Source of the DNA: a bacterium endosymbiont of Escarpia laminata
Lineage (GTDB): Bacteria; Pseudomonadota; Gammaproteobacteria; Chromatiales; Chromatiaceae
Assembly (NCBI GenBank): GCA_003660235.1
Contig: QGON01000064.1
Coordinates: 1 to 64,000 of the forward strand
Direction of reading: 5' to 3'
DNA: 64,000 nucleotides
The notes beneath the pieces are model-generated. The model made no database searches. It saw nothing but the letters and a program-made list of their open reading frames with translations, and had not been told where the DNA came from. Below, one piece after another: positions 30,116 to 45,521 of this stretch (the first letter of the stretch is position 1; every line of letters begins with the position of its first letter). Position numbers and translations under genes: made by a program.

Positions 30116-32212
30116 TTACTGTTTCTTGTTGATAGCGTCGACAATATTAGCCGGCACTTCCGAATACTTGGCGAATTCCATGCTGTAGGTGGCACGACCC
30201 TGCGTCGCCGAACGCAGGTCTGTTGCATAACCGAACATCTCGGATAGCGGTACCTCAGCCTTAATCTGTCTACCTGCAGGTGAATCATCCATCCCCCGCA
30301 CAATGCCACGGCGACTGTTTAGATCTCCCATAACATCACCCATGTACTCTTCGGGCGTAACCACCTCGACCTTCATTCTCGGTTCCAGCAGAACCGGCCT
30401 GGCCTTCAAGGCGCCCTCTTTGAAACACATGGACCCTGCGACCTTGAACGCCATCTCATTCGAGTCGACGTCATGATATGAACCGTCATACAGAGTGACC
30501 TTCACATCCACCATGGGATAGCCGGCAATTACACCACCCTGCATCGCTTCCTGAACACCTTTGTCCACTGCTGGGATGTACTCACGCGGCACTGCGCCGC
30601 CCACAATCTCATTAACAAATTCGTAACCCGCACCGGACTCCTGTGGCTCGAGGCGCAGGTAGACGTGACCATACTGGCCGCGACCACCTGATTGACGTAC
30701 AAATTTGCCTTCCTGTTCTACCTTGACCCGGATGGTCTCCCGGTAGGCCACCTGCGGCGCACCTACATTCGCTTCGACATGAAACTCCCGCCTCATCCGG
30801 TCAACGATGATATCAAGATGCAGCTCGCCCATCCCGGCGATGATCGTCTGCCCCGACTCTTCGTCCGTCGTCACGCGAAACGAGGGATCCTCCTGCGCCA
30901 GCTTGGAGAGAGCTACACCCATCTTTTCCTGATCGGTCTTGGTCCTCGGCTCAACCGCAACCGCTATAACCGGCTCCGGGAACTCCATGCGCTCCAGCGT
31001 AATAGGCTGATCCAGCGCGCAAAGCGTGTCACCTGTAGTGACTTGCTTGAGACCGACCGCCGCCGCAATATCGCCTGCACGCACTTCCCTGATCTCCTCG
31101 CGGGAGTTGGAGTGCATCTGCAGGATGCGGCCGATTCGCTCCTTCTTGCCCTTTGCCGAATTAAAGACCGTATCGCCGGACTTCAAAACACCCGAGTAGA
31201 CCCTGAAAAATGTCAAGGTACCCACAAAGGGGTCGGTGGCAATCTTGAATGCCAACGCCGCAAACGGCGCATCATCGGATGCCTTGCGTTCAGCCTCGGT
31301 ACCAGCCGCATCGTCCAAAACTCCGGTGATAGCCGGCACATCGACAGGCGAAGGCATCAATTCGATAACCTTGTCCAGTACCGCCTGCACACCTTTATTC
31401 TTAAAGGCCGATCCGCAGGTCACCGGAACAATCTCGAGTCTCAGCGTGCGCAGACGCAGCCCTTCCAGTATATCTTCCTCGGAGAGATCACTCTCTTCGA
31501 GATACCTCTCCATTATCTCATCACTGCCCTCGGCAGCGGCCTCAACCATGCGCTCGCGCCACTCGTTGCAGGTATCAACGAGATTGGCCGGGATATCCTC
31601 ATAGGCGAAATCAACACCCATGTTTTCTTCCGACCAAACCACGGACTTCATCTTGACGAGATCAACAATCCCCCGAAAACCCTCTTCGGCGCCTACCGGC
31701 ACCTGGACCGGCACAGCATTTGCGCCCAAACGTTCCTGCAACTGCTCGACTACCCGAAAGAAGTCCGCCCCCATGCGATCCATCTTATTGACGAACGCCA
31801 TCCGCGGGACGTGGTACTTGTTGGCCTGACGCCAAACAGTCTCGGACTGCGGCTCCACACCACCAACCGCGCAAAGCACGAACACCGCACCGTCCAGCAC
31901 TCGCAGGGAACGCTCGACTTCAATCGTGAAGTCAACATGCCCAGGTGTATCAATGATATTCAGGCGGTGCTCAGCAAACTGCTTAGCCATACCGCTCCAG
32001 AAGCAGGTCGTTGCAGCGGACGTAATGGTTATGCCGCGTTCCTGTTCCTGCTCCATCCAGTCCATGGTGGCAGCACCATCATGAACCTCTCCGATCTTGT
32101 GAGAAACACCTGTGTAATAAAGCACGCGTTCGGTGGTTGTCGTCTTGCCGGCATCAATGTGCGCCATAATACCGATATTCCGGTAGCGCTCGATTGGTGT
32201 ATTGCGTGCCAT
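30116..32212 (-). CDS. fusA: Elongation factor G
   Basis: 698 residues, normal length. G domain at the start ([31 protein letters not shown]), then domains II-V ending [20 protein letters not shown]. It drives translocation by GTP hydrolysis. Between rpsG (39 bp) and tufA in the str operon. Confidence 0.98.
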   Translation of the reverse strand: MARNTPIERYRNIGIMAHIDAGKTTTTERVLYYTGVSHKIGEVHDGAATMDWMEQEQERGITITSAATTCFWSGMAKQFAEHRLNIIDTPGHVDFTIEVERSLRVLDGAVFVLCAVGGVEPQSETVWRQANKYHVPRMAFVNKMDRMGADFFRVVEQLQERLGANAVPVQVPVGAEEGFRGIVDLVKMKSVVWSEENMGVDFAYEDIPANLVDTCNEWRERMVEAAAEGSDEIMERYLEESDLSEEDILEGLRLRTLRLEIVPVTCGSAFKNKGVQAVLDKVIELMPSPVDVPAITGVLDDAAGTEAERKASDDAPFAALAFKIATDPFVGTLTFFRVYSGVLKSGDTVFNSAKGKKERIGRILQMHSNSREEIREVRAGDIAAAVGLKQVTTGDTLCALDQPITLERMEFPEPVIAVAVEPRTKTDQEKMGVALSKLAQEDPSFRVTTDEESGQTIIAGMGELHLDIIVDRMRREFHVEANVGAPQVAYRETIRVKVEQEGKFVRQSGGRGQYGHVYLRLEPQESGAGYEFVNEIVGGAVPREYIPAVDKGVQEAMQGGVIAGYPMVDVKVTLYDGSYHDVDSNEMAFKVAGSMCFKEGALKARPVLLEPRMKVEVVTPEEYMGDVMGDLNSRRGIVRGMDDSPAGRQIKAEVPLSEMFGYATDLRSATQGRATYSMEFAKYSEVPANIVDAINKKQ

Positions 32213-32251
32213 TTTAAAGAGCTGTTTCTAAAGAGACGAATAACCTGCCAC

Positions 32252-32722
32252 CTACCAACGGTAGTGCGAGAAAGCCTTGTTCGCCTCAGCCATGCGATGG
32301 GTATCATCGCGTTTCTTCACAGCCGACCCTTTATTCTCAGAAGCGTCCAGAAGCTCACCTGCCAGGCGCTGTGCCATCGACTTCTCACTCCGCTTGCGTG
32401 CCGCCTCGATCAACCAGCGCATCGCCAGGGAGTTACGACGAACCGGACGCACCTCAACCGGCACCTGATAGGTCGCACCACCCACTCGACGGGACTTAAC
32501 TTCAACAACCGGCCGAACATTATCCAGCGCGGTTTCAAGCATATCCAAGGGCTCACCACTTCGCTTCTGTGACATCTGGTCCAAGGCGACGTAAAGGATC
32601 TTTTCGGCCACGGACTTCTTACCGTCAACCATCACCATATTGATGAACTTGGCAAGCAATTGACTTCCAAACTTGGGATCCGGCAGGGTTTCCCGGCGGG
32701 ATACTACTCGTCTTCTAGGCAT
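32252..32722 (-). CDS. rpsG: Ribosomal protein S7
   Basis: 156 residues; [20 protein letters not shown] and [21 protein letters not shown]7 nucleates the 30S head and in E. coli represses the str operon. 25 bp after rpsL. Confidence 0.98.
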   Translation of the reverse strand: MPRRRVVSRRETLPDPKFGSQLLAKFINMVMVDGKKSVAEKILYVALDQMSQKRSGEPLDMLETALDNVRPVVEVKSRRVGGATYQVPVEVRPVRRNSLAMRWLIEAARKRSEKSMAQRLAGELLDASENKGSAVKKRDDTHRMAEANKAFSHYRW

Positions 32723-32747
32723 AGCTCTGTCTCAATCCTGTGCGCTG

Positions 32748-33122
32748 TTAGCTTTTAGGCCGCTTGGCGCCATACTTGGAACGACCTTGACGGCGACTCT
32801 CGACACCTGAGGTATCCAGACTGCCACGCACTACGTGGTAACGCACGCCGGGAAGATCCTTTACGCGGCCACCGCGAATCAGAATTACCGAGTGCTCCTG
32901 GAGGTTATGGCCCTCACCACCAATATAAGTGGTAACCTCAAAACCATTTGTCAGCCTGACACGGGCAACCTTTCGCAGCGCCGAGTTCGGCTTTTTCGGC
33001 GTAGTCGTGTACACACGGGTACATACGCCTCGTCTCTGCGGGCAGGCGTCGAGCGCCGGCACATTGCTCTTTTGAGGTTTACGCTTCCTGGGCTTACGCA
33101 CCAGCTGGTTAATCGTTGCCAT
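32748..33122 (-). CDS. rpsL: Ribosomal protein S12
   Basis: 124 residues. [20 protein letters not shown] and [20 protein letters not shown] are intact, with Lys at both classical streptomycin-resistance positions (43 and 88), so the sensitive form is encoded. The Asp that is methylthiolated in many bacteria is present (KDLPG). First gene of the str operon, about 200 nt from its promoter. Confidence 0.98.
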   Translation of the reverse strand: MATINQLVRKPRKRKPQKSNVPALDACPQRRGVCTRVYTTTPKKPNSALRKVARVRLTNGFEVTTYIGGEGHNLQEHSVILIRGGRVKDLPGVRYHVVRGSLDTSGVESRRQGRSKYGAKRPKS

Positions 33123-33328
33123 CTATTCCGTCTCCAGAGACGCGATGTTTGTCTAACGTATAAAAATTTAGAGAAGCCGAGACCCTACCGGATGCCGCAA
33201 GGCAAAAGCTTGCGCCGATAAGCGTCGATTTCTCTGGCAATACATTTGCTCCACCTGCCCAGTAATGGACCGTACGGAGCAACAGATAGTGACAGACCAA
33301 CTGAGTGCCGGTGTGTCAAAGAGCGCGC

Positions 33329-33357
33329 ATTCTATGCCCGCCACATAAGGATGTCAA
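33329..33357 (-). promoter_or_regulatory. Sigma-70 promoter of the str operon
   Basis: On the minus strand: TTGACA (33357-33352), a 17-bp spacer, TAGAAT (33334-33329), followed by the GC-rich discriminator GCGCGCTC. A perfect -35, near-perfect -10 and GC discriminator fit a strong promoter under stringent (ppGpp) control. It lies in the 324-bp gap between rpoC and rpsL, which otherwise holds about 200 nt of leader without a clear frame. Confidence 0.85.
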
Positions 33358-33446
33358 GAAAAAAGCTTTATAGAAACCGGCAAATACCCATGCGCCCTGC
33401 AACTGCCCGGGTACCTGCCGATCTCAACACCTTTATGCTCTAGGAA

Positions 33447-37661
<4,215 letters not shown>

Positions 37662-37676
37662 GGTACTGTCTCCCCT

Positions 37677-40600
37677 TTATTCCTGTTCCAATTCGATATT
37701 GATGGCAAGAGAACGAATCTCCTTGACCAATACATTGAAGGACTCGGGCATACCGGCCTCCATGCGATGGTCGCCATCGACAATGTTTTTGTACATACGG
37801 GTACGTCCGTTGACGTCGTCAGACTTGACGGTGAGCATCTCCTGCAGGGTGTAGGCTGCGCCATAGGCCTCCAGCGCCCAGACTTCCATCTCACCAAAGC
37901 GCTGGCCACCGAACTGCGCCTTACCACCCAACGGCTGCTGGGTAACCAGACTGTAGGGGCCAGTGGAGCGGGCATGCATCTTGTCGTCGACCAGGTGATT
38001 CAGTTTCAGCATGTACATGTAACCCACGGTCACAGAGCGCTCAAACTTCTCTCCTGTACGTCCATCGAAGAGGGAGCACTGACCGGTATCGGAGAGTCCA
38101 CCCAGTTTCAGCATGTGCTTGATCTCGGACTCGTCGGCGCCATCGAAGACCGGGGTCGCCATAGGCACGCCGCGGCGCAGATTCCTGCACAGCTCGATCA
38201 CCTCGTCGTCGTTGAGGGAGTCAAGATCTTCCGACTTGCCACTGGTGTTATAGACCTTATCAAGAAAGCCTCGTAGTTCCGCAACCTTCGCACTGGCCTG
38301 TAGCATCGCACCAATTTTGCGCCCAACACCCATGGCGGCAAAACCCAGATGAGTCTCCAGCACCTGTCCCACATTCATACGTGAGGGTACGCCGAGCGGG
38401 TTGAGTACGATATCCACCGGTTCGCCATGCTCGTCGAAGGGCATATCCTCAACCGGCACGATCATGGAGATGACACCCTTGTTACCATGGCGGCCGGCCA
38501 TCTTGTCGCCCGGCTGGACGCGGCGCTTCACCGCCACATAGACCTTGACCATCTTGAGCACACCAGGCGCGAGGTCATCACCTGAGGTCAGCTTGCGCCT
38601 CTTCTCCTCGAACTTTTCGCGGAACGCCTCGCGCTGTTGTTTGATCTGGGCTGCGATGGCTTCCAACTGAGTGGCGGCCTCCTCTTTACGCAGACGGATC
38701 TCCAACCACTTGTCACGCTCCAGTTCGGCGAGGTAGGTCTTGGTGATCTTGCCACCGGCCTTGATGCCCCCTGGACCGCCATCCGCAATCTTGCCAACCA
38801 ACATCTTCTCGACACGCTGGAAGGTATCGTCTTCCATGATGCGCAGCTGGTCGTCCAGATCCTTGCGCACATGATTCATCTCGACTTCTTCGATCTGCAA
38901 CGCACGGGCATCCTTATCAACACCATCGCGCGTGAAGACCTGGACATCGATAACCGTTCCGACGACGCCTGACTTGATGCGCAGAGAGGTATCCTTTACG
39001 TCGGAAGCCTTCTCACCAAATATGGCGCGCAACAACTTCTCTTCCGGGGTGAGCTGAGTCTCGCCCTTTGGCGTGACCTTGCCCACCAGGATGTCGCCCT
39101 CTTTCACCTCGGCGCCGATATAGACAATACCGGACTCATCGAGTTTGGAGAGCGCGGACTCACCAACATTCGGAATATCCCCGGTGATCTCTTCCGAGCC
39201 CAGCTTGGTATCGCGGGCCATGCAGGTCATCTCTTCGATATGGATAGAGGTAAAACGATCCTCCTCGACCACCCGCTCGGAGATGAGAATCGAATCCTCA
39301 AAGTTATAACCGTTCCAGGGCATGAAGGCGATGCGCAGGTTCTGGCCCAGCGCCAGCTCACCCATGTCGGTGGAGGGACCGTCTGCCAGCACGTCGCCGC
39401 GCGCGATGACGTCACCTACTTTCGTCAGCGGCCGCTGATTGATACAGGTATTCTGGTTGGAACGGGTGTACTTGGTCAGGTTGTAGATATCCACACCTGG
39501 CTCGCCCGCTTCCGTCTCATCATCGTTGACACGCACCACAATGCGGGCGGCATCCACAGATTCGATTTCACCACCACGATTGGCCACCACGGTCACACCA
39601 GAGTCCACCGCCACAGTGCGCTCCATACCGGTACCCACCAGAGGCTTCTCGGCCCGCAGGGTCGGCACGGCCTGGCGCTGCATATTGGACCCCATCAGGG
39701 CGCGGTTGGCATCATCATGCTCCAGGAACGGGATCATGGAGGCTGCCACTGAAACAATCTGCTTTGGCGACACATCGATGTACTCCACCTTCTCCGGCCT
39801 GGAGAGGGTGAACTCATTCTGGAACCTGGAGGAGATCAGCTCTTCGGTCAGTTTGCCATCAGCATCTGTCGAGGCACTTGCCTGGGCGATGACATAGCGC
39901 CCCTCTTCGATCGCGGAGAGGTAGTCGATCTGATCCGTTACCTTACTGTCCATCACCTTGCGGTAAGGCGTTTCGAGGAAACCGAAACGGTTGGTACGGG
40001 AGTAAACCGCCAGCGAGTTGATCAGACCGATATTAGGGCCTTCAGGGGTCTCGATTGGGCAGACACGGCCATAGTGGGTCGGATGCACATCCCGCACCTC
40101 GAAGCCCGCACGTTCACGGGCAAGACCGCCCGGACCGAGTGCAGAGACACGCCGCTTGTGAGTGATCTCGGAGAGCGGGTTGTTCTGATCCATGAACTGG
40201 GAGAGCTGGCTTGAGCCAAAGAACTCCTTGATGGCGGCGGAGACCGGCTTGGCATTGATCAGCTCCTGAGGCATCAAGCCTTCGGACTCAGCCTGGGTCA
40301 GGCGCTCCTTCACAGCACGTTCGACGCGCACCAGACCTACGCGGAACTGGTTTTCCGCCATCTCACCGACACAGCGAATGCGACGATTGCCCAAGTGGTC
40401 AATATCGTCCACGATGCCGTTACCGTTGCGAATATCGATCAGTTCTCTAAGGACATCGACAATATCCTCTTTCGAGAGTATGCCCTCGCCGACCTCCTCT
40501 TCGCGTCGGAGGCGTCGATTGAATTTCATTCGACCTACCGCAGAAAGATCATAGCGGTCAGAAGTAAAAAACAGGTTTTTGAACAGGTTCTGGGCTGCAT

Positions 40601-41753
40601 CTTTGGTAGGGGGCTCACCCGGACGCATCATGCGGTAGATCTCTACCTGCGCCTCCAGCTCATTGGTCGTGGCGTCGATACGCAAGGTATCGGAGAGGAA
40701 GGGACCGTGGTCGAGATCGTTGGTGAAGATCGTCGCGAACTTCTTCACGCCTTTCTCGGTAAGATGCTCGACCAGCTCTTCGGTCAGCTCGGCATTCCCT
40801 TCGGCAAGCAGCTCGCCGGTCTCTTTGTCCACGATGCTGTGCGCCAACACTCTGCCGTAGAGATAGTCGCGGGGCACATCAATCTTCTTGACACCCGCCT
40901 TTTCCAACTGACGGATATAGCGCGCAGTGATGCGGCGGCCCGCCTCAACAATCACCTCGTCACCGTTCTTGATATCGAAAGTCACGACCTCGCCACGCAG
41001 ACGCTCCGGCACCAAATTCACCTTCAGGGTGCGCTTGGTCATGGAAAAGCTGTCGGTCTCGAAAAACATCTCGAGAATCTGGTCGGTGTTGTAACCCAGG
41101 GCACGCAACAGAATGGTCGCCGGCAGTTTGCGGCGACGATCGATACGCACGAATACATTGTCCTTGGGATCGAACTCGAAGTCGAGCCAGGAACCGCGGT
41201 AGGGAATCACGCGTGCGGAAAAGAGCAGTTTTCCGGAGGAGTGAGTCTTGCCTTTGTCGTGATCGAAGAAGACACCGGGTGAACGATGCAGCTGCGAGAC
41301 GATGACACGCTCGGTGCCATTGATCACAAAGGTGCCGGTGTCGGTCATGAGCGGCAGTTCGCCCATGTAGACCTCTTGCTCACGGATATCCTTGACCACC
41401 TTGGAGCCCGCAGGAGCCTCCTTGTCATAGATAACCAGCCGTACCAGTACACGCAGTGGCGCCGCATAGGTCGTACCCCGTAACTGGCACTCACGCACAT
41501 CAAAGACGGGGTCGCCGAGACGATAGCTCACATACTCGAGTATAGCGTTACCAGAATAACTGGTGATCGGCAGTACCGACTTGAATGCCGCATGCAGGCC
41601 AGCGTCTTTACGCGCAGCGACGGGTACGCCGTCCTGTAGAAAACTGCGGTATGAGTTGATCTGCGTCGCAAGCAGAAAGGGCACATCCAGAATACTGGGG
41701 CGCTTACCAAAGTCTTTACGAATACGCTTTTTCTCGGTGAAAGAATAGGCCAT
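37677..41753 (-). CDS. rpoB: RNA polymerase beta subunit
   Basis: 1358 residues from the ATG at 41753 ([20 protein letters not shown]), the usual gammaproteobacterial start with GAGGGACGG upstream; a further ATG-type codon seven positions upstream is not needed. The rifampicin-binding segment ([20 protein letters not shown], then RVSALGPGG) is wild type. Forms the catalytic cleft with beta'. Confidence 0.97.
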   Translation of the reverse strand: MAYSFTEKKRIRKDFGKRPSILDVPFLLATQINSYRSFLQDGVPVAARKDAGLHAAFKSVLPITSYSGNAILEYVSYRLGDPVFDVRECQLRGTTYAAPLRVLVRLVIYDKEAPAGSKVVKDIREQEVYMGELPLMTDTGTFVINGTERVIVSQLHRSPGVFFDHDKGKTHSSGKLLFSARVIPYRGSWLDFEFDPKDNVFVRIDRRRKLPATILLRALGYNTDQILEMFFETDSFSMTKRTLKVNLVPERLRGEVVTFDIKNGDEVIVEAGRRITARYIRQLEKAGVKKIDVPRDYLYGRVLAHSIVDKETGELLAEGNAELTEELVEHLTEKGVKKFATIFTNDLDHGPFLSDTLRIDATTNELEAQVEIYRMMRPGEPPTKDAAQNLFKNLFFTSDRYDLSAVGRMKFNRRLRREEEVGEGILSKEDIVDVLRELIDIRNGNGIVDDIDHLGNRRIRCVGEMAENQFRVGLVRVERAVKERLTQAESEGLMPQELINAKPVSAAIKEFFGSSQLSQFMDQNNPLSEITHKRRVSALGPGGLARERAGFEVRDVHPTHYGRVCPIETPEGPNIGLINSLAVYSRTNRFGFLETPYRKVMDSKVTDQIDYLSAIEEGRYVIAQASASTDADGKLTEELISSRFQNEFTLSRPEKVEYIDVSPKQIVSVAASMIPFLEHDDANRALMGSNMQRQAVPTLRAEKPLVGTGMERTVAVDSGVTVVANRGGEIESVDAARIVVRVNDDETEAGEPGVDIYNLTKYTRSNQNTCINQRPLTKVGDVIARGDVLADGPSTDMGELALGQNLRIAFMPWNGYNFEDSILISERVVEEDRFTSIHIEEMTCMARDTKLGSEEITGDIPNVGESALSKLDESGIVYIGAEVKEGDILVGKVTPKGETQLTPEEKLLRAIFGEKASDVKDTSLRIKSGVVGTVIDVQVFTRDGVDKDARALQIEEVEMNHVRKDLDDQLRIMEDDTFQRVEKMLVGKIADGGPGGIKAGGKITKTYLAELERDKWLEIRLRKEEAATQLEAIAAQIKQQREAFREKFEEKRRKLTSGDDLAPGVLKMVKVYVAVKRRVQPGDKMAGRHGNKGVISMIVPVEDMPFDEHGEPVDIVLNPLGVPSRMNVGQVLETHLGFAAMGVGRKIGAMLQASAKVAELRGFLDKVYNTSGKSEDLDSLNDDEVIELCRNLRRGVPMATPVFDGADESEIKHMLKLGGLSDTGQCSLFDGRTGEKFERSVTVGYMYMLKLNHLVDDKMHARSTGPYSLVTQQPLGGKAQFGGQRFGEMEVWALEAYGAAYTLQEMLTVKSDDVNGRTRMYKNIVDGDHRMEAGMPESFNVLVKEIRSLAINIELEQE

Positions 41754-41956
41754 GCTGCCGTCCCTCAGTGTCAAAGGCTTGGTGATTCAAGCGTTCGTTG
41801 TAGAGTCCGGCATCCGGCCGGACCTCGAAAATTCGTTTAATTCGACATCCTGTCGAGGCCCTCCAAGTGGACCTCACTTCATACAAGCGGGAAAGAGCCG
41901 GTGACGTTAAGCCACCAGCCCTGACCATGACTGCTTGCAGACAGTCGGGAACAGAG
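41754..41956 (-). promoter_or_regulatory. rplL-rpoB intercistronic region with hairpins
   Basis: 203 nt without a gene. On the transcript several short stems can form, for example GCTGGTG/CACCGGC, TCCGGC/GCCGGA and GACTG/CAGTC. In E. coli the same gap holds an attenuator and an RNase III site that reduce rpoBC relative to L7/L12; the same role here is inference. Confidence 0.4.
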
Positions 41957-42337
41957 TTATTTGATCTCGACTTCGGCGCCTGCCTCTTCAAGCAGCTTCT
42001 TGGCCTCTTCAGCCTCGTCCTTGGAAACCGCTTCCTTTATGGCGGAAGGTACGTCTTCAACAGCTGCCTTCGCTTCCTTCAGACCCAGACCAGTGAGGCT
42101 GCGAACAGCCTTGATGACAGAGATCTTGTTGGCACCGAAAGAGGTCATTACGACATCAAACTCGGTCTGCTCTTCTGCAGCAGCGGCTTCACCACCACCA
42201 CCAGCGGCGGGGGCAGCTGCAACAGCGGCAGCGGCGGTCACACCGAACTTCTCTTCCATCGCCTCGATCAGCTCGACAACGTCCATTACGGACATCTCGG
42301 CAATAGCCTCAAGGATATCTTCTTTAGATACGGCCAT
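41957..42337 (-). CDS. rplL: Ribosomal protein L7/L12
   Basis: 126 residues: N-terminal dimer part [20 protein letters not shown], an Ala-rich hinge (about 35-55), and the factor-binding C-terminal domain ([20 protein letters not shown]). It forms the multi-copy stalk on L10. 54 bp after rplJ. Confidence 0.98.
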   Translation of the reverse strand: MAVSKEDILEAIAEMSVMDVVELIEAMEEKFGVTAAAAVAAAPAAGGGGEAAAAEEQTEFDVVMTSFGANKISVIKAVRSLTGLGLKEAKAAVEDVPSAIKEAVSKDEAEEAKKLLEEAGAEVEIK

Positions 42338-42391
42338 TGGTTAACTCCTGAATGTTAAATTGCACGTAAATGATTAAAATGAAAAACCGAA

Positions 42392-42928
42392 TCAAGCCGC
42401 CTCTTTGGCGTCTTTGATTGCCGCCACAGTCCGGACCAGCTTGCCAGGCACCTCTTTCATGGTGCGTGCCAGCTTCTCCACCGGAGCCTTCATGACCGCC
42501 ATCAGCATGCTGATAGACTGGTCGTAAGTCGGCAGTTTCGCGAGTGCGTCGATATCCGCCGGCTGCAGCAATTTGCCGCCGATGGAAACCAACTTCACCA
42601 CGAGCTGCTCGTGCCCCTTGGCAAAGTCCTTAATGACGCGTGCCGCAGCACCCGGATCTTCCTGCGAGAAGGCAAGGATCAAAGGACCCGTAAAACCTTC
42701 TGCCATGCAGGCAAATTCGGTGCCTTCCACTGCTCGCTTGGCCAGGGAGTTCTTGACCACACGAAGATAGACGCCATTGTTGCGCGCTTCACGGCGCAAC
42801 ACGGTCATCTGCTCTACGGTCAAGCCCCGGTACTCAGCGGCTACAGCGGAAAGTGCACTGCTTGCAACGTCACTGACTTCGGCGACGATGGCTTTCTTCT
42901 GCTCGAGATTGAGTGCCAAAGTCGTCAC
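42392..42928 (-). CDS. rplJ: Ribosomal protein L10
   Basis: Up to 178 residues; anchors the L7/L12 stalk. The GTG at 42928 gives the longest frame, but the TTG at 42919 starts MALNLEQKK, exactly the E. coli-type N-terminus, and has GAGGTGA five bases upstream, so the true start may be that TTG (175 residues). C-terminus KLVRTVAAIKDAKEAA is typical. Confidence 0.96.
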   Translation of the reverse strand: MTTLALNLEQKKAIVAEVSDVASSALSAVAAEYRGLTVEQMTVLRREARNNGVYLRVVKNSLAKRAVEGTEFACMAEGFTGPLILAFSQEDPGAAARVIKDFAKGHEQLVVKLVSIGGKLLQPADIDALAKLPTYDQSISMLMAVMKAPVEKLARTMKEVPGKLVRTVAAIKDAKEAA

Positions 42929-42984
42929 CTCATTGACTACGGGGAGCGGAATATCCGCCCCTGTTTACACTTCCGATACCATCG

Positions 42985-43120
42985 GTATCGAATCCCAACG
43001 TGCACCGTCTTCAGGAAAAATCCTGATTCGGGGTGCACCGTCTGCGCGGGCGAATATTAAGCCTCCACGAATGGAGACGCCTGCGGTCTTTGACGGCGCC
43101 GGTCTACAACCGGTGCCCCA
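42985..43120 (-). ncRNA. L10 leader (autoregulatory mRNA element)
   Basis: The 242-nt gap between rplA and rplJ carries, on the transcript, GACCGCAGGCGTC, CTTAAT and CGCGCAGACGGTGC in the order known from the ribosomal L10 leader family. That element binds the L10-L12 complex and represses rplJL. Ends are approximate. Confidence 0.7.
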
Positions 43121-43170
43121 AAGCCTTTTGTGCATCGGCCTGGCGACTAAAATCGCCGACCCTGCAAAAC

Positions 43171-43866
43171 TTAAATGGAAAGGGTCGCCTGATCGACCAC
43201 CAATCCCGGACCCATGGTCGAGGAGGCGGTAATTTTCTTCAAGTAGACGCCCTTTGCTGCGCTGGGCTTGGCCTTGACCAAGTCCACCAACAGAAATTCC
43301 AGATTCTCTTTGAGTTTCTGTGGCTCGAAATCAATCTTGCCGATGGAGCAGTGGATGATTCCGGCCTTGTCGGTACGATAGCGCACCTGACCTGTCTTGG
43401 CGTTTTTCACCGCTGCTGCCACATTCGGCGTAACCGTGCCCACTTTCGGGTTTGGCATCAGTCCACGGGGACCCAGGATCTGGCCCAACTGGCCCACAAC
43501 GCGCATTGCGTCCGGACTCGCGATAACCACATCGAAGTCCATCTTGCCGGCTTTCACGTCGGCGGCAAGGTCTTCAAAACCCACAATATCGGCACCCGCT
43601 TCGGTAGCCGCATCCGCGTTCGCACCCTGGGCGAAAACCGCCACGCGGACGGTCTTGCCGGTACCATGGGGCAATACGGAGGAGCCACGAACAACCTGAT
43701 CCGATTTACGGGGGTCAACACCAAGGTTGATACTGACATCAACCGCTTCGGAAAACTTCACCGATGAGACCTCTTTCAGCAGACCAAAAACCTCTTCAGC
43801 AGCATACAGCTTACCTGGCTCAACCTTTTCGCGAATCGCCTTCGCGCGCTTGCTTAACTTAGCCAT
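43171..43866 (-). CDS. rplA: Ribosomal protein L1
   Basis: 231 residues; [20 protein letters not shown] and [15 protein letters not shown], the L1 signature. It moves with the E-site tRNA and represses its own operon by binding mRNA before rplK. Three bases after rplK. Confidence 0.98.
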   Translation of the reverse strand: MAKLSKRAKAIREKVEPGKLYAAEEVFGLLKEVSSVKFSEAVDVSINLGVDPRKSDQVVRGSSVLPHGTGKTVRVAVFAQGANADAATEAGADIVGFEDLAADVKAGKMDFDVVIASPDAMRVVGQLGQILGPRGLMPNPKVGTVTPNVAAAVKNAKTGQVRYRTDKAGIIHCSIGKIDFEPQKLKENLEFLLVDLVKAKPSAAKGVYLKKITASSTMGPGLVVDQATLSI

Positions 43867-43869
43867 GAC

Positions 43870-44304
43870 TTAGATCACCCCTTCTACATCAAGACCCATC
43901 TGTCGGGCGCTACCGGCGATGGTCCGTACTGCCGCATCCATATCCGCCGCAGTCAGATCGGGCATCTTGGTAGTGGCTATCTCCTCAAGCTGCGCACGGG
44001 TCACCGTACCCACCTTGACGGTATTCGGCGTGGAACTGCCTTTGCTCAACCCTGCTGCCTTTTTCAGCAACACGGCTGCCGGCGGTGTTTTGGTGATAAA
44101 GGTAAAGGAACGATCTGTGTAGACTGTGATCACCACAGGGGTGGGCATCCCCTTCTCCAGACTCTGGGTCTTGGCGTTGAACGCCTTGCAGAACTCCATG
44201 ATGTTCACACCATGCTGTCCCAGGGCGGGACCAACCGGCGGACTCGGGTTCGCTTCCCCTGCAGCAACCTGAAGCTTGATAAAAGCCTCGATCTTCTTAG
44301 CCAT
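43870..44304 (-). CDS. rplK: Ribosomal protein L11
   Basis: 144 residues; [20 protein letters not shown] and [12 protein letters not shown], the thiostrepton-site protein also needed for RelA activation. First ribosomal gene after nusG; a repeat hairpin fills the gap between them. Confidence 0.98.
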   Translation of the reverse strand: MAKKIEAFIKLQVAAGEANPSPPVGPALGQHGVNIMEFCKAFNAKTQSLEKGMPTPVVITVYTDRSFTFITKTPPAAVLLKKAAGLSKGSSTPNTVKVGTVTRAQLEEIATTKMPDLTAADMDAAVRTIAGSARQMGLDVEGVI

Positions 44305-44367
44305 GATTTACCTCACTGTGGGTGCAAACGCTTGGGACTGTTTACCCAAACTCCCCTTAAAACAAAT

Positions 44368-44422
44368 AGGGCCACGGGCCGAGGTCCGAGGCAAAAGATT
44401 TCTTACCTCGGCCCTTGGCCCT
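44368..44422. repeat. Large inverted repeat between nusG and rplK
   Basis: 18-base arms at 44368-44385 and 44405-44422 pair with one mismatch around a 19-base loop. GGGCCGAGG-type words recur on both sides (also near 44431), as in a small dispersed repeat family. Without a T run it is not a standard terminator. Confidence 0.75.
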
Positions 44423-44441
44423 GATTCCTCGGCCCCTACTC

Positions 44442-44975
44442 TTATCCCTTCTCTACTTGCCCGAACTCCAGATCCACCGGGGTGGAACGACCGAAGATCA
44501 GCACGGAAACTTTCAGACGACTCTTCTCGTAGTCGACTTCCTCGACCACGCCACTGAAATCGTTGAACGGCCCGTCGACCACACGCACCACTTCGCCGGG
44601 TTCGAACAGAACCTTTGGACGCGGCTTCTCGACGCCTTCCTGCACACGCTGCAGAATGGCATCAGCCTCTTTGTCGGTGATCGGCGCAGGACGATCGCCG
44701 GTGCCGCCGATGAAACCCAGCACTTTGGGACAATCCTTTACCAGATGCCAAGTCTCGTCGGTCATCTCCATCTGCACCAGGACGTAACCAGGGAAGAACT
44801 TACGCTCACTCTTCTTCTGTTGACCGGCGCGCATCTCAACGACCTCTTCGGTAGGCACCAAGACCTCACCGAACTTGTCTTCCATGCCAAAACGCTCGAT
44901 GCGCTCCGCCAGGGAAGCCTTCACGCGGCCTTCAAAGCCGGAGTAGGCGTGTACTACATACCAATGCATGGACAT
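44442..44975 (-). CDS. nusG: Transcription antitermination factor NusG
   Basis: 177 residues; [21 protein letters not shown]-terminal domain, and KOW domain [20 protein letters not shown]. It joins RNA polymerase to S10 or Rho. 12 bp after secE. Confidence 0.98.
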   Translation of the reverse strand: MSMHWYVVHAYSGFEGRVKASLAERIERFGMEDKFGEVLVPTEEVVEMRAGQQKKSERKFFPGYVLVQMEMTDETWHLVKDCPKVLGFIGGTGDRPAPITDKEADAILQRVQEGVEKPRPKVLFEPGEVVRVVDGPFNDFSGVVEEVDYEKSRLKVSVLIFGRSTPVDLEFGQVEKG

Positions 44976-44987
44976 ATCACCCGCCTC

Positions 44988-45356
44988 TTATCCGGTCAGG
45001 GCGCGCAAAATCGCACCCAACATCATATCAAACAGCCAGAGCACGATACCTATGATCAAGACCATCACGAAGACGATTAAAGTTGTCTGCACCGTCTCCT
45101 GACGGCTTGGCCAGACTACCTTACGCACTTCGATCTTGGCGTCTGACGCAAACTGCCAGACCTTACGACCAACCAGTGTCTGATAAGCGACAAAGGTCGC
45201 AATACCGATAACCAACAGCAATCCCAGTACTCTCAGCAGCTGGGAATAGTCATCGAAATAGTAAAAGCCGAGAATAGCCGCAATGATCAGGCCCACTGCT
45301 GCGAGCAGCTTCACCGTATCCATGCTTGAGGCTTCGACTTGGGACTTCGCGTTCAT
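44988..45356 (-). CDS. secE: Protein translocase subunit SecE
   Basis: 122 residues with three predicted membrane helices (E. coli type); the conserved cytoplasmic segment KIEVRKVVWPSRQETVQTTL precedes the last helix. It clamps SecY in the membrane. Between tRNA-Trp and nusG. Confidence 0.97.
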   Translation of the reverse strand: MNAKSQVEASSMDTVKLLAAVGLIIAAILGFYYFDDYSQLLRVLGLLLVIGIATFVAYQTLVGRKVWQFASDAKIEVRKVVWPSRQETVQTTLIVFVMVLIIGIVLWLFDMMLGAILRALTG

Positions 45357-45390
45357 AGGTTAAAATTGCCCGGATGCGCCAGATTGAAAA

Positions 45391-45466
45391 TGGCAGGCCA
45401 GGAGGGACTCGAACCCCCAACCTGCGGTTTTGGAGACCGCTGCTCTACCAATTGAGCCACTGGCCT
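45391..45466 (-). tRNA. tRNA-Trp (CCA)
   Basis: 76 nt with encoded CCA; acceptor AGGCCAG-type pairing with TGGCCT, loop CTCCAAA with anticodon CCA, T arm GGTTCGAGTCC. Between tufB and secE, likely cut from that transcript. Confidence 0.95.
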
Positions 45467-45521
45467 AGAAACGCTTAACAACAGGACCGGCCAAGCCGGC
45501 CCTGCACTTTCAGTATATCGA

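Noticed and set aside
30692-32572. 626-codon plus-strand frame
   Set aside because: It is antisense to fusA, whose protein is intact and highly conserved; the frame has no family resemblance and is caused by codon bias.
40395-41282. 295-codon plus-strand frame
   Set aside because: Opposite rpoB and without recognisable domains.
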